From Aureitalea sp. L0-47 (GTDB taxonomy: Bacteria; Bacteroidota; Bacteroidia; Flavobacteriales; Flavobacteriaceae), in assembly GCF_026126405.1 (NCBI RefSeq), contig NZ_JAFMTQ010000002.1, positions 186,001-250,000 of the forward strand: 64,000 bases of DNA, written 5' to 3'. Positions 9,493 through 17,735 of the stretch are shown piece after piece. Each line of letters opens with the position of its first letter. The first letter of the stretch is position 1. The notes under the pieces were generated by a model. That model saw nothing but the letters and a program-made list of their open reading frames with translations. It was not told where the DNA came from and searched no databases. A program made the translations under genes and the position numbers.

Positions 9493-10500
9493 ATGAAATT
9501 GAAACAAAAACTACTCACTCTTTTTGTACTCTCGTTTTTCTACTCATTATCGGCCCAGGATATCTATGTGGTCAATAGCCTCAATGAATTGAAGATCGTT
9601 AATTCAGAGACATTTACCGTAACAGATCTATTTGCCGTGGATGCACAGCAAGCTGGCTTTATTACGGACCTGGCCTTTTCGCCCGATGGTCGGCTTTTTG
9701 CAGTGACCAACTCCTGGACCTTACTCGAGATCGACCTACAGAATGAAACCTTTATCCCTTTGGCCAACCTGCCTATTGCAGATCCGTACACGGCATTAGT
9801 CTGTAACAGCAGTAACGAATTATTCACAGCGCGGATTCTTTCTGAAGAATTGTACTCCTACAACATCGATACCGGTGATATTACCCTTGTAGAAACAGGG
9901 ATCAGTACCCCTGGTGATTTCACTTACTTCAAAGGTAATCTTGTGTACCCGAACATTATGAACGATTTCATAAAGGCCTATGATGGCTCGACCATTTCAA
10001 ATGTGGGTTGTTCCGTTCCGCTACTTTGGACCTTTGTGAATGTTTTTACGGACTGCGAAGACAACATCATCTATGGTTTTGATCAATTCGCCAAGATGTA
10101 CCGTTACGATCTTGAAACCGAGGATTTTGAGGTGGTTGCCGATCTTGTTCAGGAAACGGGGCTACTCTATGGAGGTGCCACTATGACGGAATATATGGCA
10201 TCAGATTGTCCCGTGGCATCTCTGGAAACAGTGACTTGTGAACCCCTGGGTACCGAAAATTTTAACGAGTATGGCATTGCTTTGAAATCCAATCCCGTGC
10301 AAACAACCATCGATTTGGTGGTGAACATCCCTTATAAACTTTCTTATAGCCTGTACAATACTCAAGGGCGGCTCGTATCGCAAGGAAAGGTCTATAATCA
10401 GGCAATACCGGTGGGCGACTTGTCGGCCGGACTTTACTTTCTACAGTTGAGCGAGGAGAACGGACTAAACGTGTTTAGTAAAAAGATCGCTATAAAGTAA
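9493..10500 (+). CDS. Secreted protein with T9SS type A sorting domain
   Basis: This 335-residue protein has an N-terminal signal peptide (MKLKQKLLTLFVLSFFYSLSAQ). A beta-propeller-like middle follows, with repeated strands such as FITDLAFSPDGRLFAVTNSWTLLEIDL. A C-terminal type IX secretion sorting domain ends it (about residues 255-335: YSLYNTQGRLVSQGK, GLYFLQLSEENG, FSKKIAIK). It should be exported by Sec and then carried across the outer membrane by the T9SS. No enzyme motif is visible; a surface adhesion or binding role is only a guess. Confidence 0.85.
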   Translation: MKLKQKLLTLFVLSFFYSLSAQDIYVVNSLNELKIVNSETFTVTDLFAVDAQQAGFITDLAFSPDGRLFAVTNSWTLLEIDLQNETFIPLANLPIADPYTALVCNSSNELFTARILSEELYSYNIDTGDITLVETGISTPGDFTYFKGNLVYPNIMNDFIKAYDGSTISNVGCSVPLLWTFVNVFTDCEDNIIYGFDQFAKMYRYDLETEDFEVVADLVQETGLLYGGATMTEYMASDCPVASLETVTCEPLGTENFNEYGIALKSNPVQTTIDLVVNIPYKLSYSLYNTQGRLVSQGKVYNQAIPVGDLSAGLYFLQLSEENGLNVFSKKIAIK

Positions 10501-10524
10501 AGCTGGAATTTTCTACTTTTAAGC

Positions 10525-10941
10525 GTGAAGAAGACCATTCTTGTATTTGCTTTGTTAATTGTTGCTTTGCTCACGCTCTTCCAGCTAAGCAAATATTCCC
10601 TCACAACAGGGAATATGAAGATCGAGTTCGTAATTGCAGGGATCGCCATTTTATTTCTAATACTCGGTTTTTTTCTGAATAGAAGAAATAGTAAAGAGGA
10701 TCGTTCCCAAAATGAATTTGAAATAGATTCGGGGAAAATCGATGAACTTGGCATCAGCAAACGGGAATATGAGATCCTGGAGCAAATTGCTGCGGGTTTG
10801 TCGAACAAGGAGATCGCCGAGGCACTTTTTGTTACTGAAAGCACAATTAAAACCCATGTTTCCAACTTGTTTGCCAAACTGGATGTAAAACGAAGGACCC
10901 AGGCAATTCAGAAAGCCAAATCCCTGAAAATCATCCGCTAA
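10525..10941 (+). CDS. Membrane-anchored LuxR-type regulator
   Basis: The 138-residue protein has two hydrophobic helices (about residues 3-21 and 31-52), then a short linker and a C-terminal LuxR/GerE helix-turn-helix (LGISKREYEILEQIAAGLSNKEIAEALFV and STIKTHVSNLFAKLDVKRRTQA). It has no receiver or sensor domain, so it should bind DNA while tethered to the inner membrane. The start appears to be a GTG at 10525, placed immediately before the first helix. It lies just upstream of a DUF4199 membrane protein, which may be a target or partner. Confidence 0.85.
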   Translation: MKKTILVFALLIVALLTLFQLSKYSLTTGNMKIEFVIAGIAILFLILGFFLNRRNSKEDRSQNEFEIDSGKIDELGISKREYEILEQIAAGLSNKEIAEALFVTESTIKTHVSNLFAKLDVKRRTQAIQKAKSLKIIR

Positions 10942-10984
10942 ATACAAATTTATACGAAAGTTCCACCCAATTTGGTACTTTAGT

Positions 10985-11044
10985 ATGAGTGAATTACCCG
11001 CCCTGCCATCTACATTTGCTGAAACTATAAATCAACACAGATGA
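10985..11044 (+). CDS. Possible 19-residue leader peptide
   Basis: A short frame (MSELPALPSTFAETINQHR) runs through the leader of the DUF4199 gene, and its TGA overlaps that gene's ATG as ATGA. Such a layout would allow translational coupling. There is no homology that I recognise and the frame could be chance, so I list it as a possibility only. Confidence 0.2.
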   Translation: MSELPALPSTFAETINQHR

Positions 11045-11547
11045 AAAAAACAGTCATCAAATACGGAGTGTACAGTCTGTTAGCTGCAACTGTATTATTC
11101 CTTTTAGCGCTGTTGCTTGCGAAAGGCGTGAGCTATTCCACCCAAGAGGTCATTGGATACACTACGATGGTGGTTTCCCTTGTTTTTGTTTACTTCGGAA
11201 TAAAACACTACCGGGATAGTGAAAACGAAGGAAAGATATCGTTTGGGAAAGCCTTATTAATAGGGTTTCTTATCTCTCTGTTTGCAGGGGTAGGATTTGG
11301 AGTTGTAGACTATATCTATACGGCATGGATAAACCCCGACTTTGCCCAGGAATACCTCGCAGGTGTCACTGCTGAAATGAAAGCCAGCTTACCGGCAGAC
11401 GAATACGAATCTGCCAAAGCAGCTCTCGAAGAACAAATGGAACAATATGGAGGATCGGGATTCTGGGCCTTCATTATGTTTGCAACCGTGGTGATGATAG
11501 GGTTGATACTATCCATTCTATCCGCTTTAATCTTACAACGTAAATAA
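11041..11547 (+). CDS. DUF4199 membrane protein
   Basis: This 168-residue protein has four hydrophobic segments: about residues 9-27, 37-53, 70-90 and 140-165. Between the third and fourth lies a longer polar, acidic loop (about residues 97-135). The pattern and the internal motif KHYRDSENEGKISFGKAL match the DUF4199 family, which is common in Bacteroidota and has no known function. It lies after the membrane LuxR-type regulator and before a DUF1801 gene on the same strand. Confidence 0.8.
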   Translation: MKKTVIKYGVYSLLAATVLFLLALLLAKGVSYSTQEVIGYTTMVVSLVFVYFGIKHYRDSENEGKISFGKALLIGFLISLFAGVGFGVVDYIYTAWINPDFAQEYLAGVTAEMKASLPADEYESAKAALEEQMEQYGGSGFWAFIMFATVVMIGLILSILSALILQRK

Positions 11548-11554
11548 TATAACT

Positions 11555-12010
11555 GTGCAATACGAAGCTTCAACCGTCGATGAATATATCGACATGATAC
11601 CGGAGGATCGGAAAGGACCGATCAGTAAATTAAGACAAATCATCCTGGACAACCTTCCGAAAGGATTTGAGGAAGGAATCAATTACAAAATGATCGGTTA
11701 TTATGTGCCGCATAGCATATATCCCGCGGGGTATCACTGCGACACCAGCTTGCCGCTCCCCTTTATGAGTTTAGCCTCACAGAAAAACTTTATTGCTGTA
11801 TATCATGCCGGTGTATATGCTAAACCGGAGCTTTACGACTGGTTTGTATCTGAATATCCCAAGCATTGCAAGTATAAACTGGATATGGGAAAGAGTTGTA
11901 TTAGGTTCAAACGGATAGAAGATATCCCCTACGAACTGATTGGTGAATTAGCTTCAAAACTAACTGCTGAAGAGTGGGTAGCCCTTTACGAAAAGAATGT
12001 AAAAAGATGA
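11555..12010 (+). CDS. DUF1801 family protein
   Basis: The 151-residue protein matches the DUF1801 (YdhG/YdeI-like) fold, with the N-terminal segment VDEYIDMIPEDRKGPISKLRQIILDNLP and the later EGINYKMIGYYVP. Related small proteins have been linked to frataxin-like iron handling in Bacillus, but that is not shown for this branch. The start is a GTG at 11555, seven bases after the previous stop. The stop overlaps the next gene's ATG as ATGA, so it is probably translated together with the VOC protein. Confidence 0.8.
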   Translation: MQYEASTVDEYIDMIPEDRKGPISKLRQIILDNLPKGFEEGINYKMIGYYVPHSIYPAGYHCDTSLPLPFMSLASQKNFIAVYHAGVYAKPELYDWFVSEYPKHCKYKLDMGKSCIRFKRIEDIPYELIGELASKLTAEEWVALYEKNVKR

Positions 12011-12393
12011 AAAACAGAGTAACAGGAATTGGGGGGTTCTTCTTTAAAACAGAAGATCCGGGCGAAATAAAGAACTGGTACAGGGACCACTTAGGCTTGA
12101 ATACCGATCAATGGGGTTGTACTTTTTGGTGGAGGGATGAGGATGGAAACAAATGCTCTACCCAGTGGAGTCCGTTTAAGAGTGACACCAAGTACTTTGC
12201 TCCAAGCGAAAAACAATTCATGATGAATTTCAGGGTGGAAAACCTCAAAGAACTGTTGGTAGAACTCAAAAAAGAAGGTGTGACGGTGGTAGGAGAGATC
12301 GAAGAATACGATTATGGGAAGTTTGGGTGGATACTCGATCCGGAAGGAAATAAGATCGAACTCTGGGAACCTGTGGATAAAGCGTTTGAGTAA
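12007..12393 (+). CDS. VOC (glyoxalase/bleomycin-resistance) family protein
   Basis: This 128-residue protein shows the vicinal oxygen chelate pattern: GGFFFKTEDPGEIKNWYRDHLGLN at the start and WILDPEGNKIELWEP near the end, which carries the usual metal-ligand Glu. Possible roles include glyoxalase-like lyase, dioxygenase or drug binding, and the substrate cannot be inferred. I chose the ATG at 12007, which overlaps the DUF1801 stop by four bases, instead of an in-frame ATG at 11974 inside that gene. Confidence 0.85.
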   Translation: MKNRVTGIGGFFFKTEDPGEIKNWYRDHLGLNTDQWGCTFWWRDEDGNKCSTQWSPFKSDTKYFAPSEKQFMMNFRVENLKELLVELKKEGVTVVGEIEEYDYGKFGWILDPEGNKIELWEPVDKAFE

Positions 12394-12469
12394 GTTATTC
12401 TTCAGTAAAACATAGGGCTACTTGGTCATTTTTTTATACTTTTAATCTTCAATATTAAAACAACCAACT

Positions 12470-12832
12470 ATGTCTGAAGAAAATAACAAGGATGGATTCG
12501 ATGAGGCCAAAGAAAATGTAGAGAACGCAGCCGAAAAAATCGAAGAGGGTGCTAAACAAGCCGCCTCTGAGATAAAGGAAGAATGGAACCAGGTATCACA
12601 ATCTGAGAATAAGAAAATGATCGCTGGTATACTTGCCATCGTTATCGGTTCCCTGGGTGTGCATAAGTTCATTCTGGGTTATACTCAGGAAGGAATCCTT
12701 CAAATCGTGATCACTTTTGTAACCTGTGGTATTGGTGGAATTATTCCCTTAATTGAAGGAATTATCTACCTCACTAAGAGCGATGAGGAATTCTATGAAA
12801 CCTACCAGGCAAATAAGAAAGGCTGGTTCTAA
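12470..12832 (+). CDS. TM2-domain protein, copy 1
   Basis: The 120-residue protein has a charged, amphipathic N-terminal half (about residues 1-48, rich in Glu, Lys and Ala) and a C-terminal TM2 domain: KKMIAGILAIVIGSLGVHKFILGY, then a second helix ending with the DEEFYETYQANKK signature. TM2 proteins sit in the inner membrane with two helices joined by a short loop; their role is poorly known. A closely related copy follows after a 39-base gap. Confidence 0.85.
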   Translation: MSEENNKDGFDEAKENVENAAEKIEEGAKQAASEIKEEWNQVSQSENKKMIAGILAIVIGSLGVHKFILGYTQEGILQIVITFVTCGIGGIIPLIEGIIYLTKSDEEFYETYQANKKGWF

Positions 12833-12871
12833 TTCACTAACTTAGAGACCTAACCAAAAACCATATCAATT

Positions 12872-13294
12872 ATGTCTGAAGAAAACAACGACAATCTCGG
12901 CGATGAGCTGAAAGACCAGGCGGATGATCTTAAGAAAGACGCTAAGGAAGCAGCCGATACCGTAGCTGAAGAAGCGAAATCGGCAGCAAAGGATATCAAG
13001 GAAAGCTGGAACGAGACCACCAGTAGTAAAGAGAACAAAAAATTACTTGCGGGGCTTCTGGCCATACTAGTAGGTTACCTTGGAGTCCATAAATTCATCC
13101 TGGGATACAACAAGGAAGGATTTATCCTTTTAGGCGGATTCGTAGTAGGATTGCTCACCTATTGCTTTATCATTGGAATCTTCATCATTATGGCAGTCGC
13201 TATAGTTCCTTTCATTGAGGGAATTATCTATCTCACCAAAAGCGATGAAGACTTTTACGAAACCTACCAGGCAAATAAGAAACCCTGGTTCTAA
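12872..13294 (+). CDS. TM2-domain protein, copy 2
   Basis: This 140-residue paralogue of the preceding gene has the same architecture. The N-terminal helix is longer and resembles LEA or apolipoprotein repeats (LKDQADDLKKDAKEAADTV). The TM2 domain (LLAGLLAILVGYLGVHKFILGYN) is followed by an extended hydrophobic stretch and the same DEDFYETYQANKK ending. The similarity of the two C-termini shows a tandem duplication. A strong hairpin terminator follows immediately. Confidence 0.85.
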   Translation: MSEENNDNLGDELKDQADDLKKDAKEAADTVAEEAKSAAKDIKESWNETTSSKENKKLLAGLLAILVGYLGVHKFILGYNKEGFILLGGFVVGLLTYCFIIGIFIIMAVAIVPFIEGIIYLTKSDEDFYETYQANKKPWF

Positions 13295-13301
13295 AACACA
13301 G

Positions 13302-13334
13302 AAGCTTTCGGAAAAACAACCGAAAGCTTTTTTT
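13302..13334 (+). terminator. Rho-independent terminator after TM2 pair
   Basis: A perfect 10-base stem (AAGCTTTCGG / CCGAAAGCTT) with the loop AAAAACAA is followed by a run of T. It closes the TM2 pair and separates it from arsR. Confidence 0.85.
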
Positions 13335-13378
13335 ATTCCATATTGTATCGTAATATTGCGATATACAAATAACAAGTT

Positions 13379-13702
13379 ATGGGCGTTTCTAAAAGACATC
13401 TTCATTCCGTTCAGGTGAATCAATTGGCAGACCTGGCCAAAGTCCTTTCCCATCCTGCAAGGATATCCATCCTAAACTACATCGGCGACTGCGACGGTTG
13501 TCTTTGTAAGGACATTTCAGGAAAAATCCGACTCTCCCAGCCTACCACCTCTCAACATTTACAGGTGATCAAGAAATCAGGACTGTTGAAGAGCAAATTT
13601 GAAGGAAAGTCGCAATATTACACCATCAATAAAGATAAGCTGACCGCTTTGAAGAATCTCTTTGCCGACTTCTTCGAGGTAACCGAGCAAAAATGCTGTT
13701 AA
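13379..13702 (+). CDS. arsR: ArsR-family metalloregulator
   Basis: The 107-residue protein is a winged-helix ArsR/SmtB repressor: LADLAKVLSHPARISILNYI, then LSQPTTSQHLQVIKKSGLLKS for the recognition helix and a wing. The segment GDCDGCLCKDIS supplies three closely spaced Cys between helices, and the protein ends in a further Cys pair (EQKCC). Both could bind As(III). The following genes are typical arsenic-operon members, so it most likely represses this cluster and is released by arsenite. Confidence 0.9.
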   Translation: MGVSKRHLHSVQVNQLADLAKVLSHPARISILNYIGDCDGCLCKDISGKIRLSQPTTSQHLQVIKKSGLLKSKFEGKSQYYTINKDKLTALKNLFADFFEVTEQKCC

Positions 13703-13720
13703 CCCATTAAAATCAAACCA

Positions 13721-14215
13721 ATGAAAACTCAGGAACTGCTTACACTACTTAAGAATAATACAGACAAATCACTCTTATTCGAATATACCCCGGGACAACT
13801 GGTAGGGGCACATTATCATATCACGGAAGTAAAACACATGCAGATCGATTCTGTTGACTGCGGCGCGAATTCAGATAGCTGGAATGAAACCGTGATTCAG
13901 CTTTGGGAGAGTCCTTCGGAAATTGGCAAGACGGAATATATGAGCGTCTACAAAGCCTTGTCCATCCTCAATAAAGTAGGCAGGATGAAGGCCTACGATA
14001 TGGATTCCGAAGTGAAATTCGAATATGGCAACTCATTATTTCACACTTCACAACTGTTTGTTGATGATTTCGAAATACACGGATCAAACCTCTTACTTAA
14101 ATTGGCCGTGACAAAAACCGACTGCAAGGCAAAGGAAACCTGTGGTATTCCCGAAACTGCGGAGGCTGAAAGCCAATCGGGAGGATGTTGTACCCCGGAA
14201 AGCGGTTGCTGCTAA
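13721..14215 (+). CDS. DUF6428 family protein of the arsenic cluster
   Basis: This 164-residue protein is of the DUF6428 type, which regularly accompanies arsR and arsC in Bacteroidota. The body is alpha/beta with no recognised catalytic motif (it starts MKTQELLTLLKNNTDKSLLFEY). The C-terminal tail is unusually Cys-rich: KTDCKAKETCG and then GGCCTPESGCC, which looks like a soft-metal or metalloid binding tail. A role in arsenic binding or delivery is inference from the tail and the neighbours. Confidence 0.75.
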   Translation: MKTQELLTLLKNNTDKSLLFEYTPGQLVGAHYHITEVKHMQIDSVDCGANSDSWNETVIQLWESPSEIGKTEYMSVYKALSILNKVGRMKAYDMDSEVKFEYGNSLFHTSQLFVDDFEIHGSNLLLKLAVTKTDCKAKETCGIPETAEAESQSGGCCTPESGCC

Positions 14216-14235
14216 ACAATTAACTATTAAGATCA

Positions 14236-14652
14236 ATGAAAAATATACTTGTACTATGCACAGGCAATAGCTGTAGGAGTCAGATGGCCCACGGCTACCT
14301 CAAATCAATGGTGGGTGATACTGCCAATATCTACAGTGCGGGGATCGAAACCCACGGTCTCAACCCCGGGGCTGTCTCTATTATGGCCGAGGATGAGATC
14401 GATATTAGTAACCACACTTCTAACCATGTGGATGAATACAACGGGGTAAGTTGGGATTACATCATCACCGTCTGTGACCACGCAAACGAGAACTGTCCGT
14501 TCATACCTGCTCCTAATGCGGTTCGCTTGCATCATAATTTTAGTGACCCTTCCAAGGTTGAGGGATCGGAGGAAGAAATTCACGCCGCTTTTCTAAATAC
14601 TCGAAACGAGATAAAGGAATATTGTCGTAAGTTTATAGAAACAAACCTATAA
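14236..14652 (+). CDS. arsC: Arsenate reductase, thioredoxin-coupled type
   Basis: The 138-residue protein has the low-molecular-weight phosphatase P-loop CTGNSCRSQ at its N-terminus. It also has the two redox Cys of the pI258-type arsenate reductase, seen as VCDHANENCPF (Cys-x6-Cys). These three Cys carry out arsenate reduction to arsenite with a disulfide cascade reduced by thioredoxin. The usual general acid Asp is in HNFSDPSK. It lies between DUF6428 and DUF1304 genes in the arsenic cluster. Confidence 0.9.
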   Translation: MKNILVLCTGNSCRSQMAHGYLKSMVGDTANIYSAGIETHGLNPGAVSIMAEDEIDISNHTSNHVDEYNGVSWDYIITVCDHANENCPFIPAPNAVRLHHNFSDPSKVEGSEEEIHAAFLNTRNEIKEYCRKFIETNL

Positions 14653-14657
14653 ACACT

Positions 14658-15020
14658 ATGTCATTTGCTACCAATCTGCTGGTGGGCTTTATTGCCTTGC
14701 TGCATATCTACATTTTATGGTTCGAAATGTTTGCCTGGACTACCCGCGGACGAAAGATCTTCAGAAGTTTCCCTAAAGAATTATTTGAACCCACTAAACC
14801 CATGGCCGCTAACCAGGGATTGTATAACGGTTTTCTGGCAGCCGGACTTATCTGGTCTTTTTTTATTGAGAACATGGAATGGCGCACAAACGTAGCGATC
14901 TTCTTTCTTATTTGTGTAGCCGTAGCCGGCATCTTCGGGGCGCTTACAGCGAGTAAAAAAATCTTCTTTGTTCAGGGTTTACCTGCATTGATTGCATTGT
15001 TTACAGTTTTTATTAGCTAA
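14658..15020 (+). CDS. DUF1304 membrane protein
   Basis: The 120-residue protein has four predicted membrane helices and matches DUF1304, with MSFATNLLVGFIALLHIYI at the start and NQGLYNGFLAAGLIWSFF in the middle. The family has no established function. It follows arsC by five bases. It could work in the arsenic cluster, but DUF1304 is too small to be an ArsB or Acr3 pump, so I do not assign transport. Confidence 0.8.
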   Translation: MSFATNLLVGFIALLHIYILWFEMFAWTTRGRKIFRSFPKELFEPTKPMAANQGLYNGFLAAGLIWSFFIENMEWRTNVAIFFLICVAVAGIFGALTASKKIFFVQGLPALIALFTVFIS

Positions 15021-15049
15021 CTATCTCGAATCGCGAAAGTTATTTTTTC

Positions 15050-15057
15050 TATCTTTA
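15050..15057 (+). promoter_or_regulatory. Putative -7 box (TATCTTTA)
   Basis: TATCTTTA is one base off TAnnTTTG and lies in the 180-base gap before the O-acyltransferase pair. A small hairpin (GCAACC TCCC GGTTGC, 15102-15117) lies in the expected leader. No clear -33 TTG is present. Confidence 0.3.
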
Positions 15058-15078
15058 GAAAAGCTAACTAACTAATAT

Positions 15079-15204
15079 ATGCCAACCTCACCTGTTCGAC
15101 GGCAACCTCCCGGTTGCACTTTGTCTATTCAATTCTATTCTGAAAAAGTCAATAACCTCCTATTGTGTAAGCGGTTGGTTTATTCTGAAATTTCAACTTC
15201 ATGA
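15079..15204 (+). CDS. Possible 41-residue leader peptide
   Basis: An ATG-started frame (MPTSPVRRQPPGCTLSIQ...) fills the gap after the putative promoter. Its TGA overlaps the ATG of the SGNH-like gene as ATGA, which would couple the two. The peptide has no signal sequence, no recognisable domain and a composition unlike the neighbouring proteins, so it may be chance or an untranslated leader. Confidence 0.25.
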   Translation: MPTSPVRRQPPGCTLSIQFYSEKVNNLLLCKRLVYSEISTS

Positions 15205-16238
15205 ACCTTACTCGCTCCTTTATTCTGGCCATTATCCTCGGACTACTTTCGATTATCGCCTGGGAGCTCTATTGGCGGTCTCAGGGCCGTGTACCGAATA
15301 TTGATGATAACAACAACCTCTCATCCATACAGAGAGCAAAACTTGAAAAGCCATCTGAAGACCAGGTAGTTTTCATTGGCTCCTCAAGAATCTTATTCGA
15401 CATACAACTAGACCTGTGGCGCGAAAAAACAGGTACAGAGCCCGTGATGCTGGCATTCCAGGGTGCCTCACCATTACCTACTCTTCGCGACATAGTGGAG
15501 AATACAGAATTCAATGGTATGATCATCGTGGGTGTTACCGAAGGGCTGTTCTTTTCAACGACCTTCGACAAGGCACCGCCCATAAGTCGGGCACAGGAAC
15601 GATTAGATCACTATTACGATCGCACCTATGCCCAAAGGCTGAATCATTACCTGTCCATTCCACTTCAGAAGAACCTTGCATTTGTTACAGTGGCAGATGA
15701 ATTCTGGGACTCAGATGTAGATCTGGGAACCTTACTTTGGACACAGGTGAACGATGAACGTGCTGGTCCTAAACCGGCTCCTTTTTACCAGTTCGAAGAT
15801 GTTTCTCTGGACAGAAATGTTCAGATGAATGAGCGAACTACGAACGACACAGCTTATGCAAATACCGTAAAACTTGCCTGGCAGGATATGCTTTCCGGGG
15901 ATATGCCGCCACCCGATAAAGAAAGTACGACAAACTATTTTCTGAAATATGCAAAGAAGTTTACAGACAGGGGAGGTAAGATCATACTGCTTCGTTGTCC
16001 GTCTGATGGCTGGTTCAAGGAAATCGAAACCGCAGGGTTGCCAAGGACCGAATACTGGGATTCACTGGTCTTCAAATCCAAACTACCCGCATATCATTAC
16101 GATGATTATCCTCAATTGAGAAACCTCAATCTCCCTGAGTGGTCACATTTATCAAAAGAGGACGCAGATTTCTTCACCCTGGAAATCATTGAGATCCTGA
16201 AAAAGGACGGAATATTAACCAATGTAAAAACTGAATAA
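15201..16238 (+). CDS. Membrane-anchored SGNH-like protein, MBOAT partner
   Basis: The 345-residue protein begins with a signal anchor (ILAIILGLLSIIAWELYW), so the rest should face the periplasm. VVFIGSSRILFDI resembles the block I nucleophile region of SGNH hydrolases, and LPEWSHLSKEDADFFT near the C-terminus resembles their Asp/His block. Proteins of this kind (DltD, AlgX/AlgJ-like) receive acyl groups from a membrane MBOAT and pass them to a polymer. The MBOAT gene follows after two bases, which supports that reading. The polymer is unknown. Confidence 0.7.
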   Translation: MNLTRSFILAIILGLLSIIAWELYWRSQGRVPNIDDNNNLSSIQRAKLEKPSEDQVVFIGSSRILFDIQLDLWREKTGTEPVMLAFQGASPLPTLRDIVENTEFNGMIIVGVTEGLFFSTTFDKAPPISRAQERLDHYYDRTYAQRLNHYLSIPLQKNLAFVTVADEFWDSDVDLGTLLWTQVNDERAGPKPAPFYQFEDVSLDRNVQMNERTTNDTAYANTVKLAWQDMLSGDMPPPDKESTTNYFLKYAKKFTDRGGKIILLRCPSDGWFKEIETAGLPRTEYWDSLVFKSKLPAYHYDDYPQLRNLNLPEWSHLSKEDADFFTLEIIEILKKDGILTNVKTE

Positions 16239-16240
16239 CT

Positions 16241-17656
16241 ATGCTGTTCAATTCTTTGAGTTTCGTGGTATTCCTCACGTTGGTGCTCGTCCTCTATTAT
16301 ATGAAATTGTTTAATTGGACCAACAAGAAGCGGATGCTGCTTCTTGCCAGTTATGTCTTTTACGGCCTATGGAATCCACCCCTGGTGGTCCTTTTATGGA
16401 TCTCGACAGTAGTAGACTGGACCGCTGGAAAAAAACTGGCTATACTTGAAGATAAACGTAAAAGGAAATTCTGGTTGTTACTCAGCATGTTTGTGAACCT
16501 GGGGTTTCTGGCGTTTTTCAAATATGGCGATTTCCTGCTTGAAAACTTTACCAGCCTCATGAATGTGATAGGTTTCGATTATGAGGCCAGGCCTATGGAT
16601 ATTATTTTACCAATGGGGATATCCTTCTACACCTTTCAAACCATGTCTTATACTATCGACATGTATTACAAAAGGATCGAACCCGCAAGAACATTTTTAG
16701 ATTTTGCCCTGTATGTTACCTTCTTCCCTCAATTAGTTGCAGGTCCAATTGTAAGGGCCAAGGAATTGATCACTCAATTCTACAACGAGAAAAGAGCGAC
16801 TGCCAATGAATTCATCTGGGGATTGTTTCTCCTAACTATAGGGTTGTTTCAGAAAGTAGTTCTGGCCGATACCTTGTTGTCGGGAAGGGCAGATGATGTT
16901 TTTGGCTCTAAGGACATACTTAACAGCCTGGATGCATGGACAGGCACCCTTGCGTTTTCTGGTCAGATATTTTTCGATTTCGCAGGTTATTCTACTTGCG
17001 CCATTGGAATTGCCCTTACGCTGGGAATACGATTACCCGATAACTTTCACTATCCCTATGCGGCGATCGGTTTTTCCGATCTGTGGAGGCGATGGCACAT
17101 CTCATTATCCAGCTGGCTGCGGGATTACCTCTACATTCCACTGGGAGGCAACAGGCACGGCATCACTCGAATGTATGTAGCACTAATGCTTACAATGTTA
17201 CTGGGAGGACTATGGCACGGTGCAGCCTGGACCTTCGTAATTTGGGGAGCCCTTCACGGAATTTACCTGGTGATAGAACGAATGTTGCGCAGTAAGATCA
17301 AGATCCGGATCAATGCCTGGAACGGAATCATATTGGCTCTGCTTACCTATACCTGTGTAAATATTACCTGGGTATTCTTCCGTGCCAGGGAATTCAGTAC
17401 GGCAAAAAATATGATCTGGTCCATGTTCTTCCTGAATGAAGAAGGAGAAAAAGTGCTGTATATGTTCGATATCGTTACAGTGCTAATCGTGATCACCGGA
17501 TTGTTTATCTGTCACTGGTTGATGAGGAATACTTCTATGAAAGAGGTAGCCCAAAGAACCAATCAATGGGTGTTTGGCGTGTTTTGGGCAATTTTATTCT
17601 TTCTTATTGTAATTTCACAAGGCAGCGGAGAACAGTTTATTTATTTTCAGTTCTAA
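16241..17656 (+). CDS. MBOAT family O-acyltransferase
   Basis: The 471-residue polytopic protein is an MBOAT of the AlgI/DltB/PatA type. The conserved region WRRWHISLSSWLRDYLYIPLGGNR and the catalytic His in LGGLWHGAAWTF are present, as is FFPQLVAGPIVRA earlier. It would move an acyl, probably acetyl, group from the cytosol across the inner membrane to a secreted glycan, together with the upstream SGNH-like partner. No glycan synthesis genes are nearby, so the acceptor must be encoded elsewhere. Confidence 0.9.
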   Translation: MLFNSLSFVVFLTLVLVLYYMKLFNWTNKKRMLLLASYVFYGLWNPPLVVLLWISTVVDWTAGKKLAILEDKRKRKFWLLLSMFVNLGFLAFFKYGDFLLENFTSLMNVIGFDYEARPMDIILPMGISFYTFQTMSYTIDMYYKRIEPARTFLDFALYVTFFPQLVAGPIVRAKELITQFYNEKRATANEFIWGLFLLTIGLFQKVVLADTLLSGRADDVFGSKDILNSLDAWTGTLAFSGQIFFDFAGYSTCAIGIALTLGIRLPDNFHYPYAAIGFSDLWRRWHISLSSWLRDYLYIPLGGNRHGITRMYVALMLTMLLGGLWHGAAWTFVIWGALHGIYLVIERMLRSKIKIRINAWNGIILALLTYTCVNITWVFFRAREFSTAKNMIWSMFFLNEEGEKVLYMFDIVTVLIVITGLFICHWLMRNTSMKEVAQRTNQWVFGVFWAILFFLIVISQGSGEQFIYFQF

Positions 17657-17735
17657 GCTGTAACGAACAGGGCCAAATCCGAACCTATCTGATAATCCAA
17701 GGTGAATTCCAATCTGTTCACACCGTACCTGAAAA

